64,000 nt of DNA from positions 403,918 through 467,917 of the forward strand of contig NZ_PSYW01000003.1 of NCBI RefSeq assembly GCF_003383095.1. The letters are read 5' to 3'. How positions within the stretch are numbered: the first letter of the stretch is position 1; each line of letters begins with the position of its first letter. The position numbers were made by a program, and so were the translations under genes. This document shows positions 1 through 8,834 of the stretch, in pieces. Source of the stretch: Haloferax sp. Atlit-12N (GTDB taxonomy: Archaea > Halobacteriota > Halobacteria > Halobacteriales > Haloferacaceae). Under the pieces are notes generated by a model that saw only the letters and a program-made list of their open reading frames with translations, ran no database searches and had not been told where the DNA came from.

Positions 1-290
1 CGTTCGCGGCCGACGCCGTCCTCGAAGAGCGCGGGATTCCGGTCGTCCCCGACATCCTCGCCAACGCCGGCGGCGTCACCGTCTCGTACTTCGAGTGGCT
101 GCAGGACATCAACCGCCGTCAGTGGTCGCTCGAACGCGTCCACGAGGAACTCGAAGCGGAGATGCTCAAGGCGTGGAACGCGGTCCGCGAACACGTCGAA
201 GAACGCGACCTGACGTGGCGCGACGCGGCGTACGTCGTCGCGCTCTCTCGCATCGGCGGCGCGAAGGAGACGCGGGGTCTCTGGCCCTGA
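1..290 (+). CDS. Glu/Leu/Phe/Val dehydrogenase, C-terminal part (cut by window edge)
   Basis: The reading frame starts at base 3 and gives the last 95 residues of an NAD(P)-dependent glutamate dehydrogenase, which interconverts glutamate and 2-oxoglutarate plus ammonia in the cytoplasm. The stretch around [12 protein letters not shown], followed by SYFEWLQD, is the conserved end of the nucleotide-binding domain and the hinge helix of this family. The remainder is the usual amphipathic C-terminal helices ending in GLWP. The N-terminal three quarters lie outside the window. It converges on the FAD/Fe-S oxidase gene. Its family fits the neighbouring amino-acid catabolism genes (threonine ammonia-lyase, aminotransferases). 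The exact substrate cannot be set from this fragment. Confidence 0.93.
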   Translation, partial: FAADAVLEERGIPVVPDILANAGGVTVSYFEWLQDINRRQWSLERVHEELEAEMLKAWNAVREHVEERDLTWRDAAYVVALSRIGGAKETRGLWP

Positions 291-331
291 GTCGCTGAGC
301 GTCGGGCGAAATTCGAAGCGACCCGCGGTTC

Positions 332-336
332 TTTTT
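332..336 (+). terminator. Oligo-T terminator after glutamate dehydrogenase
   Basis: A run of five T follows a GC-rich stretch, about 40 nt past the stop codon and between two convergent genes. Archaeal intrinsic termination commonly uses such T tracts. Confidence 0.4.
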
Positions 337-347
337 CGGCGCGCTTC

Positions 348-3300
348 TCAGTCAGCGACCGCTTCGGCGACCTTCTCTATCGGGTGTGGCGGGTCGTCGG
401 CCGCGCCGTCCATGTCCTCCAGTTGCGTCCGACAGGACGCGCCGGGCGCGACGACGGTATCGCCGCGGCTTTCACCGAGTTGGTCGGACAGGATGCCGCC
501 GATGGCCTTCGACAGCGAGTGGTGTTCGGCCTCGTAGCCGAAGCTCCCGGCCATGCCGCAACAGCCGGAGTCGAGCGGGTCCACGTCGTAGCCGGCACGC
601 CGGAGGACGCCCACGGCGTGGTGGTCCTTCCGCGTCGCCTTCTGGTGGCAGTGACCGTGGTACGTCAGCGTCTCGTCGCCCGTCGACGCTGCGGCGTCGA
701 GGTCCTCCACGAGACGCTTCGCGTCGAGGTACTCCATGATGCCGTAGGTCTCGGCGGCGACAGTCTCGGCCGCGTCGCTCGAAAGTAGGTCGAGGTAGTC
801 CGACTGGAGCATGACCGCGTCGGAGGGCTCGACGAGGACGACGCTCCAGCCGGCTTCGACGCGGGGCGCGAGCGCGTCGACGTTCGTCTCGGCGCGCGAA
901 CGCGAGCGGTCGAGGAATCCCTTCGAGTGGGCCGGGCGGCCGGTCGCGGTCACGTCGTCCGGAACCGCGACGTGGACGCCGGCGGCTTCGAGGACCCGGA
1001 CCGCGGCCTTCCCCGCGTCGGGGTGGTTGTAGTTGGTGTAGCTGTCCGGGAACAGAAGCACCTTGTCGGTCGCCTCGGCCTCGGGGACGCGAGCGCCGCC
1101 CCGCGCCTCGAACCAGTCTTCCAGCGACTCGCGGTGGAACGTCGGGAGCGACCGCTCTCTGGCGATACCGACGGTCTTCTCCATGACCGTCCGCGCGCCC
1201 GGAATCTTCGCCGCCCAGTTCGAAAGCGGAGCGAGTCGCGAGCCCAGTTCGTTCAGCCGGTCCACTTCGGCGAACAGGTGGTCCCGAAGGCTCGCGCCGT
1301 GAGACTGGTGGTGGGCGTGTTCGACCTCGGCTTTGAGCTTCGCCATGTCGACCTCGCTGGGGCAGTCGCGGGCACAGCCCTTACAGCCGACACAGAGGTC
1401 CAGCACCTCGCGCATGAACTCGGTATCCGTCGTGTCGGCGTCGAGGTCGCCACTCATCGCCTGTCTGAGCATGTTGGCGCGACCGCGGGTGGACAGCCCC
1501 TCTTCCTCCGTGGCGCGGTAGGTCGGACACATCACGCCGCCGGTGGTCGATTGGTCGCCCCGACAGCCGCCACAGCCGTGGCAGAGTTCCGCCATCCCCT
1601 GAAAGCCGTTTTCCGTGTCCCAGTTGAGTTCCGGGTCGAATCCGGCGTCGAACTCGTAGTCGGGGTCGAATCGGAGGTTCTCGGTCATCGACACGTCGCC
1701 GCAGACCTGCCCCGGGTTGAGGAGCCAGTCGGGGTCGAACGCGGTCTTGAGGTCGCGGAAGGCGTTCCAGAGACGGTCGCCGTACAGTTTGCGGTTCCAC
1801 TGGGTCCGCGCGCGGCCGTCGCCGTGTTCGCCCGACACCGACCCGCCGGCCTCGACGACGAAGTCGGTCACCTCGTCGGCGATGGTCTCGAACGAGTCGA
1901 GGCCGTCGAGCGTCTTCGTGTTGACGAGCGGGCGGACGTGCAGCACGCCCGGCCCCGCGTGGGCGTAGAAACTCGTGTTGGCGTCGTGGTCGTCGATGAC
2001 CTCGCGGAACCGCTCGACGTACCCCGGCAGTTCGTCGGCCGGCACGGCGCAGTCCTCGATGAACGAGATGTGCTTTTCGTCGGTCGTCCGTGACAGCAAG
2101 ATGGGCGCGGCGGCCTTGCGCATCTCCCAGAGCCCCGCGCGGGCCGCCTCGTCGTGGGCTTCCAGCGCGTCGAACGCACGGGCGTCGTCGGCGACGCTGA
2201 CGCCCGAAGACGGCGTCGCCTCCGGCGTCACCGATGGCGCGCGAGCCGTCAGTAGGTCGGCGACTTTCCGCCGGCCGTCCGCGTCGGAGTCGGCGTAGAA
2301 CTCGACCAGCAGGGCCGCGCGGGTCCCGTCGGGGAGCGACGCGGCCACGTCGTGGAACTCGGCGGTGTCGAGCGCGAGGTCGATGAGCACGTCGTCGATG
2401 AGTTCGACCGCCGCCGGGTCGTGGTCGAGGATGGGGGCCACGTCGGCGGCGGCGTCGAACACGTCCTCGTAGGTGAGGAGCGCGACCGCCTTCGTCTCCG
2501 GGAGCGGTTCGAGCGAGACAGTCGCCTCGGTCACGACGGCGAGAGTGCCCTCGCTCCCGGCGAGCAGGCGCGCGAGGTTCACGGTCCCCGACTCGCAGTT
2601 CGGGTCGGTGCCGGTTCCGTCGGCCAGCGGGCGCTCCCCGCGGGCCTCATCGACCAGCGCGTCGAGATTGTAGCCGGAGACGTTGCGCTTGAGGTCCGGG
2701 TAGCGGGCGTCGATTTCATCTTGCTCCTCGTCGAGCACGCGGACGACCTCGGCGTAGATTCGGGGGAGAAGCGGACTCCCCGGACCGTCGGCTCCCCACG
2801 CGTCGCTCTCGGGGTCGGCTTTCTCCCGGAGTTCGTCCACGCGCACCTCGCCGAAGCGGTGGACGCTCCCGTCGGCGAGGACGACCTCGCACTCCTCGAC
2901 GTAGTAGTCGGTCTTGCCGTACTTCAGCGAGTGCGCACCCGTAGAGTTGTTGCCGATAGCGCCTCCGAGGACGCTCCGGTCGCCCGCCGCGGGGTCCGGG
3001 CCGAACGTGAGACCATGGTCGGCCGCGGAGTTATTGAGGTCCGCGAGCGTGACCCCGGCTTGTGCGGTCGCCGTCGCCGCCTCGGCGTCCACCGATTGAA
3101 CCCCGTTCATGTGTCGCGAGAGGTCGAGGACGACCGCCTCGTTGACGGCCTGTCCCGCGAGGCTCGTGCCGCCGCCGCGCGGGAGGACGGGAATCTCGCG
3201 GTCGGCGCAGTACTCCACGACGGCCGCTACGTCGGCGGTCGAAGTCGGCATGACGACGCCGACGGGGAGCACTTCATACGCCGACGCGTCGGTCGCGTAC

Positions 3301-3488
3301 AGCTGTCGGGTGTACTCGTCGAACCGCACGTCGCCGTCGACGAGGCGTTCGAGGTCGCGGACGAGCGCCTCGCGGTCGGTGTCGCCGCCGACGTAGTCGT
3401 AGTCGGCGCGCGGGTCGTCGCTGGGGTCGACGGACGAGTCGGTCCGCTGGCCGTCGCTGGAGTCGTCCGGACGTTCCTGCGTCGCCAT
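348..3488 (-). CDS. Fused FAD-linked oxidase / Fe-S reductase (D-2-hydroxyacid or D-2-hydroxyglutarate type dehydrogenase)
   Basis: This 1,046-residue protein fuses a flavin dehydrogenase to its Fe-S electron acceptor, as in bacterial and archaeal D-lactate, glycolate and D-2-hydroxyglutarate dehydrogenases. Residues about 60-240 are the FAD-binding domain, with a PRGGGTSLAGQA motif near residue 104. Residues about 300-600 are the FAD-oxidase C-terminal domain with a HAGPGVLHVRP-like segment. A ferredoxin-like region follows at about 630-740, with CHGCGGC and a later C, then CVGCKGCARDC. Two CCG-type cysteine domains end the protein, with HGHCHQKA and SGCCGMAGSFG. The gene lies 6 bp downstream of a D-2-hydroxyacid dehydrogenase on the same strand, so the pair is probably an operon. 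They could interconvert a 2-oxoacid and its D-2-hydroxyacid with different electron carriers. The substrate is not visible in the sequence. Confidence 0.88.
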   Translation of the reverse strand: MATQERPDDSSDGQRTDSSVDPSDDPRADYDYVGGDTDREALVRDLERLVDGDVRFDEYTRQLYATDASAYEVLPVGVVMPTSTADVAAVVEYCADREIPVLPRGGGTSLAGQAVNEAVVLDLSRHMNGVQSVDAEAATATAQAGVTLADLNNSAADHGLTFGPDPAAGDRSVLGGAIGNNSTGAHSLKYGKTDYYVEECEVVLADGSVHRFGEVRVDELREKADPESDAWGADGPGSPLLPRIYAEVVRVLDEEQDEIDARYPDLKRNVSGYNLDALVDEARGERPLADGTGTDPNCESGTVNLARLLAGSEGTLAVVTEATVSLEPLPETKAVALLTYEDVFDAAADVAPILDHDPAAVELIDDVLIDLALDTAEFHDVAASLPDGTRAALLVEFYADSDADGRRKVADLLTARAPSVTPEATPSSGVSVADDARAFDALEAHDEAARAGLWEMRKAAAPILLSRTTDEKHISFIEDCAVPADELPGYVERFREVIDDHDANTSFYAHAGPGVLHVRPLVNTKTLDGLDSFETIADEVTDFVVEAGGSVSGEHGDGRARTQWNRKLYGDRLWNAFRDLKTAFDPDWLLNPGQVCGDVSMTENLRFDPDYEFDAGFDPELNWDTENGFQGMAELCHGCGGCRGDQSTTGGVMCPTYRATEEEGLSTRGRANMLRQAMSGDLDADTTDTEFMREVLDLCVGCKGCARDCPSEVDMAKLKAEVEHAHHQSHGASLRDHLFAEVDRLNELGSRLAPLSNWAAKIPGARTVMEKTVGIARERSLPTFHRESLEDWFEARGGARVPEAEATDKVLLFPDSYTNYNHPDAGKAAVRVLEAAGVHVAVPDDVTATGRPAHSKGFLDRSRSRAETNVDALAPRVEAGWSVVLVEPSDAVMLQSDYLDLLSSDAAETVAAETYGIMEYLDAKRLVEDLDAAASTGDETLTYHGHCHQKATRKDHHAVGVLRRAGYDVDPLDSGCCGMAGSFGYEAEHHSLSKAIGGILSDQLGESRGDTVVAPGASCRTQLEDMDGAADDPPHPIEKVAEAVAD

Positions 3489-3494
3489 CGGGAG

Positions 3495-4463
3495 TCAGTT
3501 CGACTCGGCGGCCAGCACTTGGTTCTCCAGCTCCTCGCCCTCGTCGAGCCGCCCGAGGTTTCCGGCGACGATGTCGGCGAGGCGGTCCCAGTGTTTCGGC
3601 GTGTGCCCGCCCGTGTGGGGCGTGATGAGGCAGTTCTCCAGCCCCCACAGCGGGTGGTCCGCGGGAAGCGGCTCGGGGTCGGTCACGTCGAGCGCGGCCC
3701 CACGAATCTTGTTCGACCGCAGCGCCGACACGAGCGCGTCGGTGTCGACGATGCCGCCGCGGGCGGCGTTGACGAGCACCGCGCCGGTCGGCATCGTGGC
3801 GAACTCCGCGTCCCCAATGAGCCCGCGGGTCAGGTCGTTCAACGGACATGCGACCACGACGTACTCGCTCCGGGAGAGCGCGTCGTGAATCGCGTCGGAT
3901 TCGAAGCCGGCGACTTCGTCGGTCGGCCCGCCCTTCGACGGGGTGTAGCGGATGCCGATAGTCTCGACTTCGAAGCCCTGCAACCGCTGGGCGACGGCCT
4001 GCCCGATGGAGCCGAGGCCGATAATCGTCACCGTGCTGTCGGTGAACTCGCCGGACTGGAAGTGCCGCCACTCGGCGCGCTCCTTGCGCCGCCAGCCCTC
4101 GTGGAGGCGGCGAGCGAACACGAGCATGTTGCCGATGGCCTGCTCGGCGATTCCGGGCGCGTGGATGCCGCCGGCGTTGGTGACGGCGACGCCGTGTTCC
4201 GCGAGCGCGTCCATCGGGACGTGGTCGGTCCCGGCGAACGTGCAGGCGAACAATTCGAGGCGGTCGGCGTGGTCTAGGAGGTCTTCGTCTATCGTGATGC
4301 CCGTGACCACGCGGGCGTCGGCGACGAGTTCACGTTCCTGTTTCGGCGTCCGGGCGAGCGTCACGGTCCGGTCCGGGAGGCGCTCGCGGAGCGCGTCGGC
4401 GTACGATTCCATCGAAAGGCCCTCGGTCCCCTCGCGGAGGACGACGATGTCTGTCTCGGTCAT
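3495..4463 (-). CDS. D-2-hydroxyacid dehydrogenase (NAD(P)-dependent)
   Basis: The product is 322 residues and belongs to the D-isomer-specific 2-hydroxyacid dehydrogenase family. The Rossmann glycine motif GLGSIGQAV lies near residue 149. The catalytic Arg is in NAARGGIVD, the catalytic Glu in DPEPLP, and the catalytic His in TPHTGGHTP. It reversibly reduces 2-oxoacids. Haloferax mediterranei has a characterised NADP-preferring enzyme of this type. It precedes the FAD/Fe-S oxidase by 6 bp, so the two are probably cotranscribed. A close paralog sits at 57350-58315 with near-identical blocks such as LRERLPDRTVTLARTP and IRYTP-KGGPTDEV, which suggests duplication. Confidence 0.9.
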   Translation of the reverse strand: MTETDIVVLREGTEGLSMESYADALRERLPDRTVTLARTPKQERELVADARVVTGITIDEDLLDHADRLELFACTFAGTDHVPMDALAEHGVAVTNAGGIHAPGIAEQAIGNMLVFARRLHEGWRRKERAEWRHFQSGEFTDSTVTIIGLGSIGQAVAQRLQGFEVETIGIRYTPSKGGPTDEVAGFESDAIHDALSRSEYVVVACPLNDLTRGLIGDAEFATMPTGAVLVNAARGGIVDTDALVSALRSNKIRGAALDVTDPEPLPADHPLWGLENCLITPHTGGHTPKHWDRLADIVAGNLGRLDEGEELENQVLAAESN

Positions 4464-4556
4464 GGTGATAGGTCGCGCGCGTCGCGGGCGCGGTTGCTAC
4501 ATCGATTGGGTGACGCTCCCTTAGTCTTTTTGTGTAGTCGGTGTCCACGGATACCG

Positions 4557-4566
4557 TTTATACTTA
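4557..4566 (+). promoter_or_regulatory. TATA box for the M20 amidohydrolase operon
   Basis: TTTATACTTA is centred about 33 nt before the ATG at 4594. This fits a leaderless or near-leaderless haloarchaeal transcript and favours ATG 4594 over an in-frame GTG at 4579. Confidence 0.6.
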
Positions 4567-4593
4567 AGTGGGTGGCGGGTGGTACGTGTACGC

Positions 4594-5901
4594 ATGGCTG
4601 ACGCCGTTCGAGCGCGATTAGCGGAGCTTCGCAGAGACCTCCACCGCCACCCGGAACCGGGCTGGTGCGAGTTCCAGACGACCGCGCGACTCGTCGAGGA
4701 ACTGCGCGCCATCGGCGTGGACGAACTCGCCGTCGGCGCGGACGCCTACGACCCCGACGACCGGATGGCCGTCCCGAGCGACGACCGGCTCGACGAGTGG
4801 TACGAGCGGGCGCTCGACCGCGGGACCGACCCGGGCCTCCTCGAACCCCTCCGCGGCGGGACGACCGGCTGTGTCGCCGTTCTCGACCGCGGTGAGGGGC
4901 CGACGGTCGGCCTCCGGGTCGACATCGACGGGCTGTTCATCGAGGAGTCAGACGACGCGGGCCACGATCCCGCCGCCGAGGGATTCCGCTCGGAGATGGG
5001 CGAGACGATGCACGCCTGCGGCCACGACACCCACATGACGTGGGGACTGGCGACGCTCGAAGCCGTCAAGGAAAGCGACTTTTCGGGTCGCCTCGTCGTG
5101 TTCTTCCAGCCCGCGGAGGAGATTTCGGGGGGCGGCGCGCCCATGGCGAAAAGCGAGTACGCCGCCGGCATCGACTACTTCTTCGCGGTCCACGTCGGCC
5201 TCGACCACCCGACGGGCGAGGTCGTCGCCGGCATCGAGAAACCGCTCGCCATGTGCCACATCGACGCGGAAATCGAGGGGACGACCGCCCACGCCGGCAA
5301 GGAACCGGAGGCCGGCGCGAACGCCATCCACGCGCTCGGCACCGCCATCGAGAGCGTCTACGGCATCCCGCGGCACTCCGACGGGATGACCCGCGTCAAC
5401 GTCGGCCGGGTCGAAGGGGGCACCGCCAGCAACGTCATCGCCGACGAGGTCGAGGCCGTCGCCGAGGCGCGCGGCGAGACGACCGAACTCATGGAGTACG
5501 CGAAGTCCGAACTCCGCCGGCGGTTCGAGAAGGCGGCCGAACTGCACGGCTGCGAGGCGACGGTCGACGTGGTCAGCGAGAGCCCGCGGGCCGACAGCGA
5601 CCCCGAGCTCGTGGAGACGGTCGCGGACGCCGCCGAGGGCGTGCGCGGCGTCGACCGCGTCGTGCCGACCGCCGACTTCGGCGCGAGCGAGGACGCGACG
5701 TTCCTCATGGAGCGCGTCCAGCGCGACGGCGGCCTCGCGTGTTACTCTATCGTCGGCACCGACCACCCGACGAGCCACCACACTGCGACGTTCGACGTGG
5801 ACGAACGAAGCCTCGAAACCGGCGTCGACGTCCTCACGCGGTCGATTCTCTCCGTCGCCGGAGTCGAGTCAGTACCGGAAATCGCGGGAGCGAACCAATG
5901 A
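4594..5901 (+). CDS. M20-family amidohydrolase (AbgA/N-acyl-amino-acid hydrolase-like)
   Basis: A 435-residue cytoplasmic metallopeptidase-fold amidohydrolase. Visible family signatures are RRDLHRHPEPGWCEFQT at the N-terminus, HACGHDTHMT carrying the metal-ligand His/Cys/Asp, and FQPAEE with the catalytic Glu. A dimerisation domain and a late SHH motif follow. The insert of about 50 residues between the N-terminal helix and the GCVAVLD strand resembles aminobenzoyl-glutamate (AbgA-like) hydrolases more than simple aminoacylases. The last base pairs overlap the next gene (ATGA), so threonine ammonia-lyase is translationally coupled. The family releases an amino acid from an acyl conjugate, which would suit a catabolic operon. 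The natural substrate is unknown. Confidence 0.87.
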   Translation: MADAVRARLAELRRDLHRHPEPGWCEFQTTARLVEELRAIGVDELAVGADAYDPDDRMAVPSDDRLDEWYERALDRGTDPGLLEPLRGGTTGCVAVLDRGEGPTVGLRVDIDGLFIEESDDAGHDPAAEGFRSEMGETMHACGHDTHMTWGLATLEAVKESDFSGRLVVFFQPAEEISGGGAPMAKSEYAAGIDYFFAVHVGLDHPTGEVVAGIEKPLAMCHIDAEIEGTTAHAGKEPEAGANAIHALGTAIESVYGIPRHSDGMTRVNVGRVEGGTASNVIADEVEAVAEARGETTELMEYAKSELRRRFEKAAELHGCEATVDVVSESPRADSDPELVETVADAAEGVRGVDRVVPTADFGASEDATFLMERVQRDGGLACYSIVGTDHPTSHHTATFDVDERSLETGVDVLTRSILSVAGVESVPEIAGANQ

Positions 5902-7196
5902 GCGACGGGCGCGTCACCGGCAAGTCGGCACCGCCAGCGTCCGAAATCGTCACCGCGGACGACGTGGCGGACGCTCACGAACGACTCGACGGCGTGGTCC
6001 ACCGGACGCCGCTCGATAGCTCGCGGACGATAGCCGACCGCTGCGGGGCCGAGCGGGTCGACCTCAAACTGGAGAACGTCCAGCGGACGGGGTCGTTCAA
6101 GATTCGCGGCGCGTACAACGCGATGGCGCAACTCCCCGAGTCGGTGCGCGAACGGGGGGTCGTCGCCTCCAGCGCCGGCAACCACGCGCAGGGCGTCGCA
6201 CTCGCGGGTGACCTGCTGGACATCGACACGACCATCGTCGTCCCCGAAATCACGCCGGCGGTCAAAATCGACGCCACCCGCGGCTACGGCGCCGAGGTCG
6301 TCGTTGAGGGCGACCTGTACGAGGAGTCGTACGAACACGCCTTGCAACTCGCCGACGAGGAGAGACTGGAGTTCGTCCATCCATTCGACGACGCGGCCGT
6401 CATCGCCGGACAGGGAACCGTCGGGCGAGAAATCGCGGCCGACGCGCCCGACGTGGACACGGTTCTCGTCTCCATCGGCGGCGGCGGCCTCATCTCGGGT
6501 ATCGCCACCGCGATGAAGGCGCGCGACCCCGACGTGCGCGTCGTCGGCGTCCAACCCGAGGGCGCGGCCCACGCCAAGCCCTCGCTGGAGGCCGACGAGA
6601 TTCGCATGCTCTCGGAGGTCGATACCGTCGCCGAGGGCATCGCCGACGCGCGACTGTTAGAGCGGACGTTCGCGGTCGTCCGCGACCGCGTCGACGACGT
6701 GGTCTCGGTCGACGATACGGACCTCGCGGTCGCCACGACGGTCCTCGCCGAGCGAGCGAAGACGGTCGCCGAACCGGCCGGCGCGGCCCCGGTCGCCGCG
6801 CTCCTTTCCGGCGCGGTCGACGTCGAGGGTGAGCGCATCGCGGCCGTCGTCTCTGGCGGCAACGTCGGTCTCTCCGAACACGCCGAACTGACCCGCGTCG
6901 GGATGCAGACGCTCGGGCGCGCCATCGAAGCGCGCCTCGAACTCGACGGCTGGCCGGCGGTGCTGGGCGACCTCTCCGAGGCCATCGCCGACGCGGGAGC
7001 CGAACTCGATAGCGTCGAGCGCGCCGCCCGAACCGCGTCCGACGCGCCGAACCGGGTCCCGGTCGAGGTCCGACTCGACGGGAGCGGGCCGGATCACCTC
7101 GCGGACGCGCTTGACTCGCTTTCGGCGCTCGACGGCGTCGAAGTCGCTTCGCACTCGCTGGACGAGCGCGGCGGCGACGCTACTGAGTCGGCCTGA
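5898..7196 (+). CDS. ilvA: Threonine ammonia-lyase with C-terminal ACT-like domain
   Basis: The 432-residue product is a fold-type II PLP enzyme that deaminates threonine (and serine) to 2-oxobutyrate (or pyruvate). The Schiff-base lysine lies in RTGSFKIRGAYNAM. SSAGNHAQGVA and the glycine-rich SIGGGGLISG phosphate loop are both present. Residues about 330-430 form a regulatory tail resembling an ACT domain, as in short ilvA/tdcB enzymes. The start ATG overlaps the TGA of the amidohydrolase by 4 bp, so the much longer open frame upstream is not coding. It may supply 2-oxobutyrate for isoleucine or, given the neighbours, act catabolically; the sequence does not decide. Confidence 0.92.
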   Translation: MSDGRVTGKSAPPASEIVTADDVADAHERLDGVVHRTPLDSSRTIADRCGAERVDLKLENVQRTGSFKIRGAYNAMAQLPESVRERGVVASSAGNHAQGVALAGDLLDIDTTIVVPEITPAVKIDATRGYGAEVVVEGDLYEESYEHALQLADEERLEFVHPFDDAAVIAGQGTVGREIAADAPDVDTVLVSIGGGGLISGIATAMKARDPDVRVVGVQPEGAAHAKPSLEADEIRMLSEVDTVAEGIADARLLERTFAVVRDRVDDVVSVDDTDLAVATTVLAERAKTVAEPAGAAPVAALLSGAVDVEGERIAAVVSGGNVGLSEHAELTRVGMQTLGRAIEARLELDGWPAVLGDLSEAIADAGAELDSVERAARTASDAPNRVPVEVRLDGSGPDHLADALDSLSALDGVEVASHSLDERGGDATESA

Positions 7197-7268
7197 GGAG
7201 TCCAGAAAAACGACGACCCATTTCGGGTCCGTGTCTTTTCGATGCTGTTCGGCCGATGACGCCGACGC

Positions 7269-8627
7269 TCACGCGGCCACTTCGGTCGCCACGGCGTCCA
7301 TCGCCTCGCAGAAGATGCCCACGCCCATCTCGATTTCGCGCTCGGTGGAGTCGAGCGGGGGCAGGAGGCGAATCGTCTTTTTCCCACAGCCGAGGGTGAG
7401 CAGGCCGCGGTCGAGCGCCGCCTCGACGACGGCGTCGCGGCGCTGTTTGGTGTCGAACTCGACGGCGAGCATCAGGCCCTTGCCGCGGATATCGACCACG
7501 TGGTCGGGCGCGTCGTCGGCGAGGAGTTCCTTCGCCTGCCGGCCGCGCTCGGTCGCGTTGTCGAGCAGGTCGTACTCCTCGATGGCGTCGAGCGTGAGCG
7601 CGCCCTGCATCGACGCGAGCAGGTCGCCGCCGCCGAACGTCGACCCGAGGCGGTTCTTCTCGGTCGGGAACACGTCGGACCGCGAGACGGTCGCGCCGAC
7701 GCGGAGGCCCTTCGCGCTGGCGATGACGTCGGGTTCGATGGGGTAGTGGTCGGCGGCCCACATCTCGCCGGTGCGGCCGACGCCCGACTGAATCTCGTCC
7801 ACGACGAGTGGGATATCGTAGGTGTCGCAGACGTCGCCCACCTCGGCCATGAACTCCTCGCTCGGGAAGCGGTAGCCGCCGACGCCCTGAATCGGTTCGA
7901 GAATCGCGAACGCGACCTCGTCGGGGTTGACGTGGCCGCCCTCCGGCGACAGGGAGTTCCGCAACTGCGACCCGCCGCCGGCGAAGAAGCCGCAGTCGCA
8001 GGTGTCAGCTGAACAGCCCGAATCCGCGCAGAACGGCACCGTCTCGATGCCCGCGACCTCTGGGTAGTGGCGGGTGTAGACCTCCTTCGACTTCGTGAGC
8101 GAGAGCGTCCCGAGCGTCCGCCCGTGGAAGCTCCCTTCGAAGGCGTAGCCGTACTTCGCCGGGGCCTTGTGGTTGTGCGTTATCTTCATCGCGTTCTCGA
8201 CGGCCTCGGCCCCGGAGTTCGACAGAAACACCGTGTCCATCCCGTAGTGGGAGGACACGTCGGTGAGTTTGTCCATCAGGTGGCTCGCTCCGGGGAAGTC
8301 GGCCGTCTCGGGGTCAGGACCGGCTCCGAAGTACATGTCCTGACCGGCGATTTTCATCGGCTCGACGAGGTCGAACTCCCGGAGTTTCGACAGCACCTTC
8401 TCGTTGTTGTAGCCGAGCGGCGCGGCTCCGATGTGGCAGGTGAAGTCCAAGAGGACGTTGCCGTCCACGTCGGTGACGAACGGGCCGTCGGCCTCGGCGG
8501 TCACGTCCCAGACGAACTCGTGGGAGTACTCGCTGGGCGCGGCGTGCTTGTGGTGGAACTCGACCCACTTCTCGGCGTTGGGTCCGGGCAGCGCTGCTGC
8601 GTCCGGCTCTGCGGTATCCCGATCCAT
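7269..8627 (-). CDS. Class III (fold-type I) PLP aminotransferase
   Basis: A 452-residue aminotransferase of the 4-aminobutyrate/acetylornithine/diaminobutyrate group. Visible are the SNSGAEAVENAMKI PLP-phosphate segment, SFHGRTLG, the VVDEIQSGVGRTG block with the pyridoxal-binding Asp, and SAKGL with the Schiff-base lysine. At about residues 198-213 there is a cysteine-rich insertion with four Cys (C-x5-C-x4-C-x-C), absent from textbook class III enzymes and also absent from the second enzyme at 12058-13437. A TATA-like box lies about 28 nt upstream of the ATG. The BCCT transporter is upstream in the same orientation. The amino substrate (beta-alanine, GABA, ornithine or other) cannot be assigned, and archaeal members can also be amino-acid racemases. 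Confidence 0.88.
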   Translation of the reverse strand: MDRDTAEPDAAALPGPNAEKWVEFHHKHAAPSEYSHEFVWDVTAEADGPFVTDVDGNVLLDFTCHIGAAPLGYNNEKVLSKLREFDLVEPMKIAGQDMYFGAGPDPETADFPGASHLMDKLTDVSSHYGMDTVFLSNSGAEAVENAMKITHNHKAPAKYGYAFEGSFHGRTLGTLSLTKSKEVYTRHYPEVAGIETVPFCADSGCSADTCDCGFFAGGGSQLRNSLSPEGGHVNPDEVAFAILEPIQGVGGYRFPSEEFMAEVGDVCDTYDIPLVVDEIQSGVGRTGEMWAADHYPIEPDVIASAKGLRVGATVSRSDVFPTEKNRLGSTFGGGDLLASMQGALTLDAIEEYDLLDNATERGRQAKELLADDAPDHVVDIRGKGLMLAVEFDTKQRRDAVVEAALDRGLLTLGCGKKTIRLLPPLDSTEREIEMGVGIFCEAMDAVATEVAA

Positions 8628-8650
8628 ACACAGGATTTGTTAATGGTGTA

Positions 8651-8658
8651 CATTAAAA
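8651..8658 (-). promoter_or_regulatory. TATA box for class III aminotransferase 1
   Basis: On the minus strand TTTTAATG sits 24-31 nt before the ATG at 8627, the distance expected for a leaderless transcript. Confidence 0.5.
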
Positions 8659-8834
8659 CTTGGTATCATAGAAACTACCACACCGTACTGTTCGCGGCGG
8701 GTTCGTCGCTCGGCCGCGCGTCCGAGACCGCGGCGGACTCGGCCGGTGCTGGTTTTCGTCGAATGGAGACGGACGGCGATGGGGACAGAGACGGGGACGG
8801 AACCGCGTTCGGCTGGATTTGGCTGGATTCGGCG

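Noticed and set aside
5040..5897. Long N-terminal extension of threonine ammonia-lyase
   Set aside because: The frame runs through the M20 amidohydrolase gene in another phase with Arg-rich nonsense sequence; the family start is the ATG at 5898.
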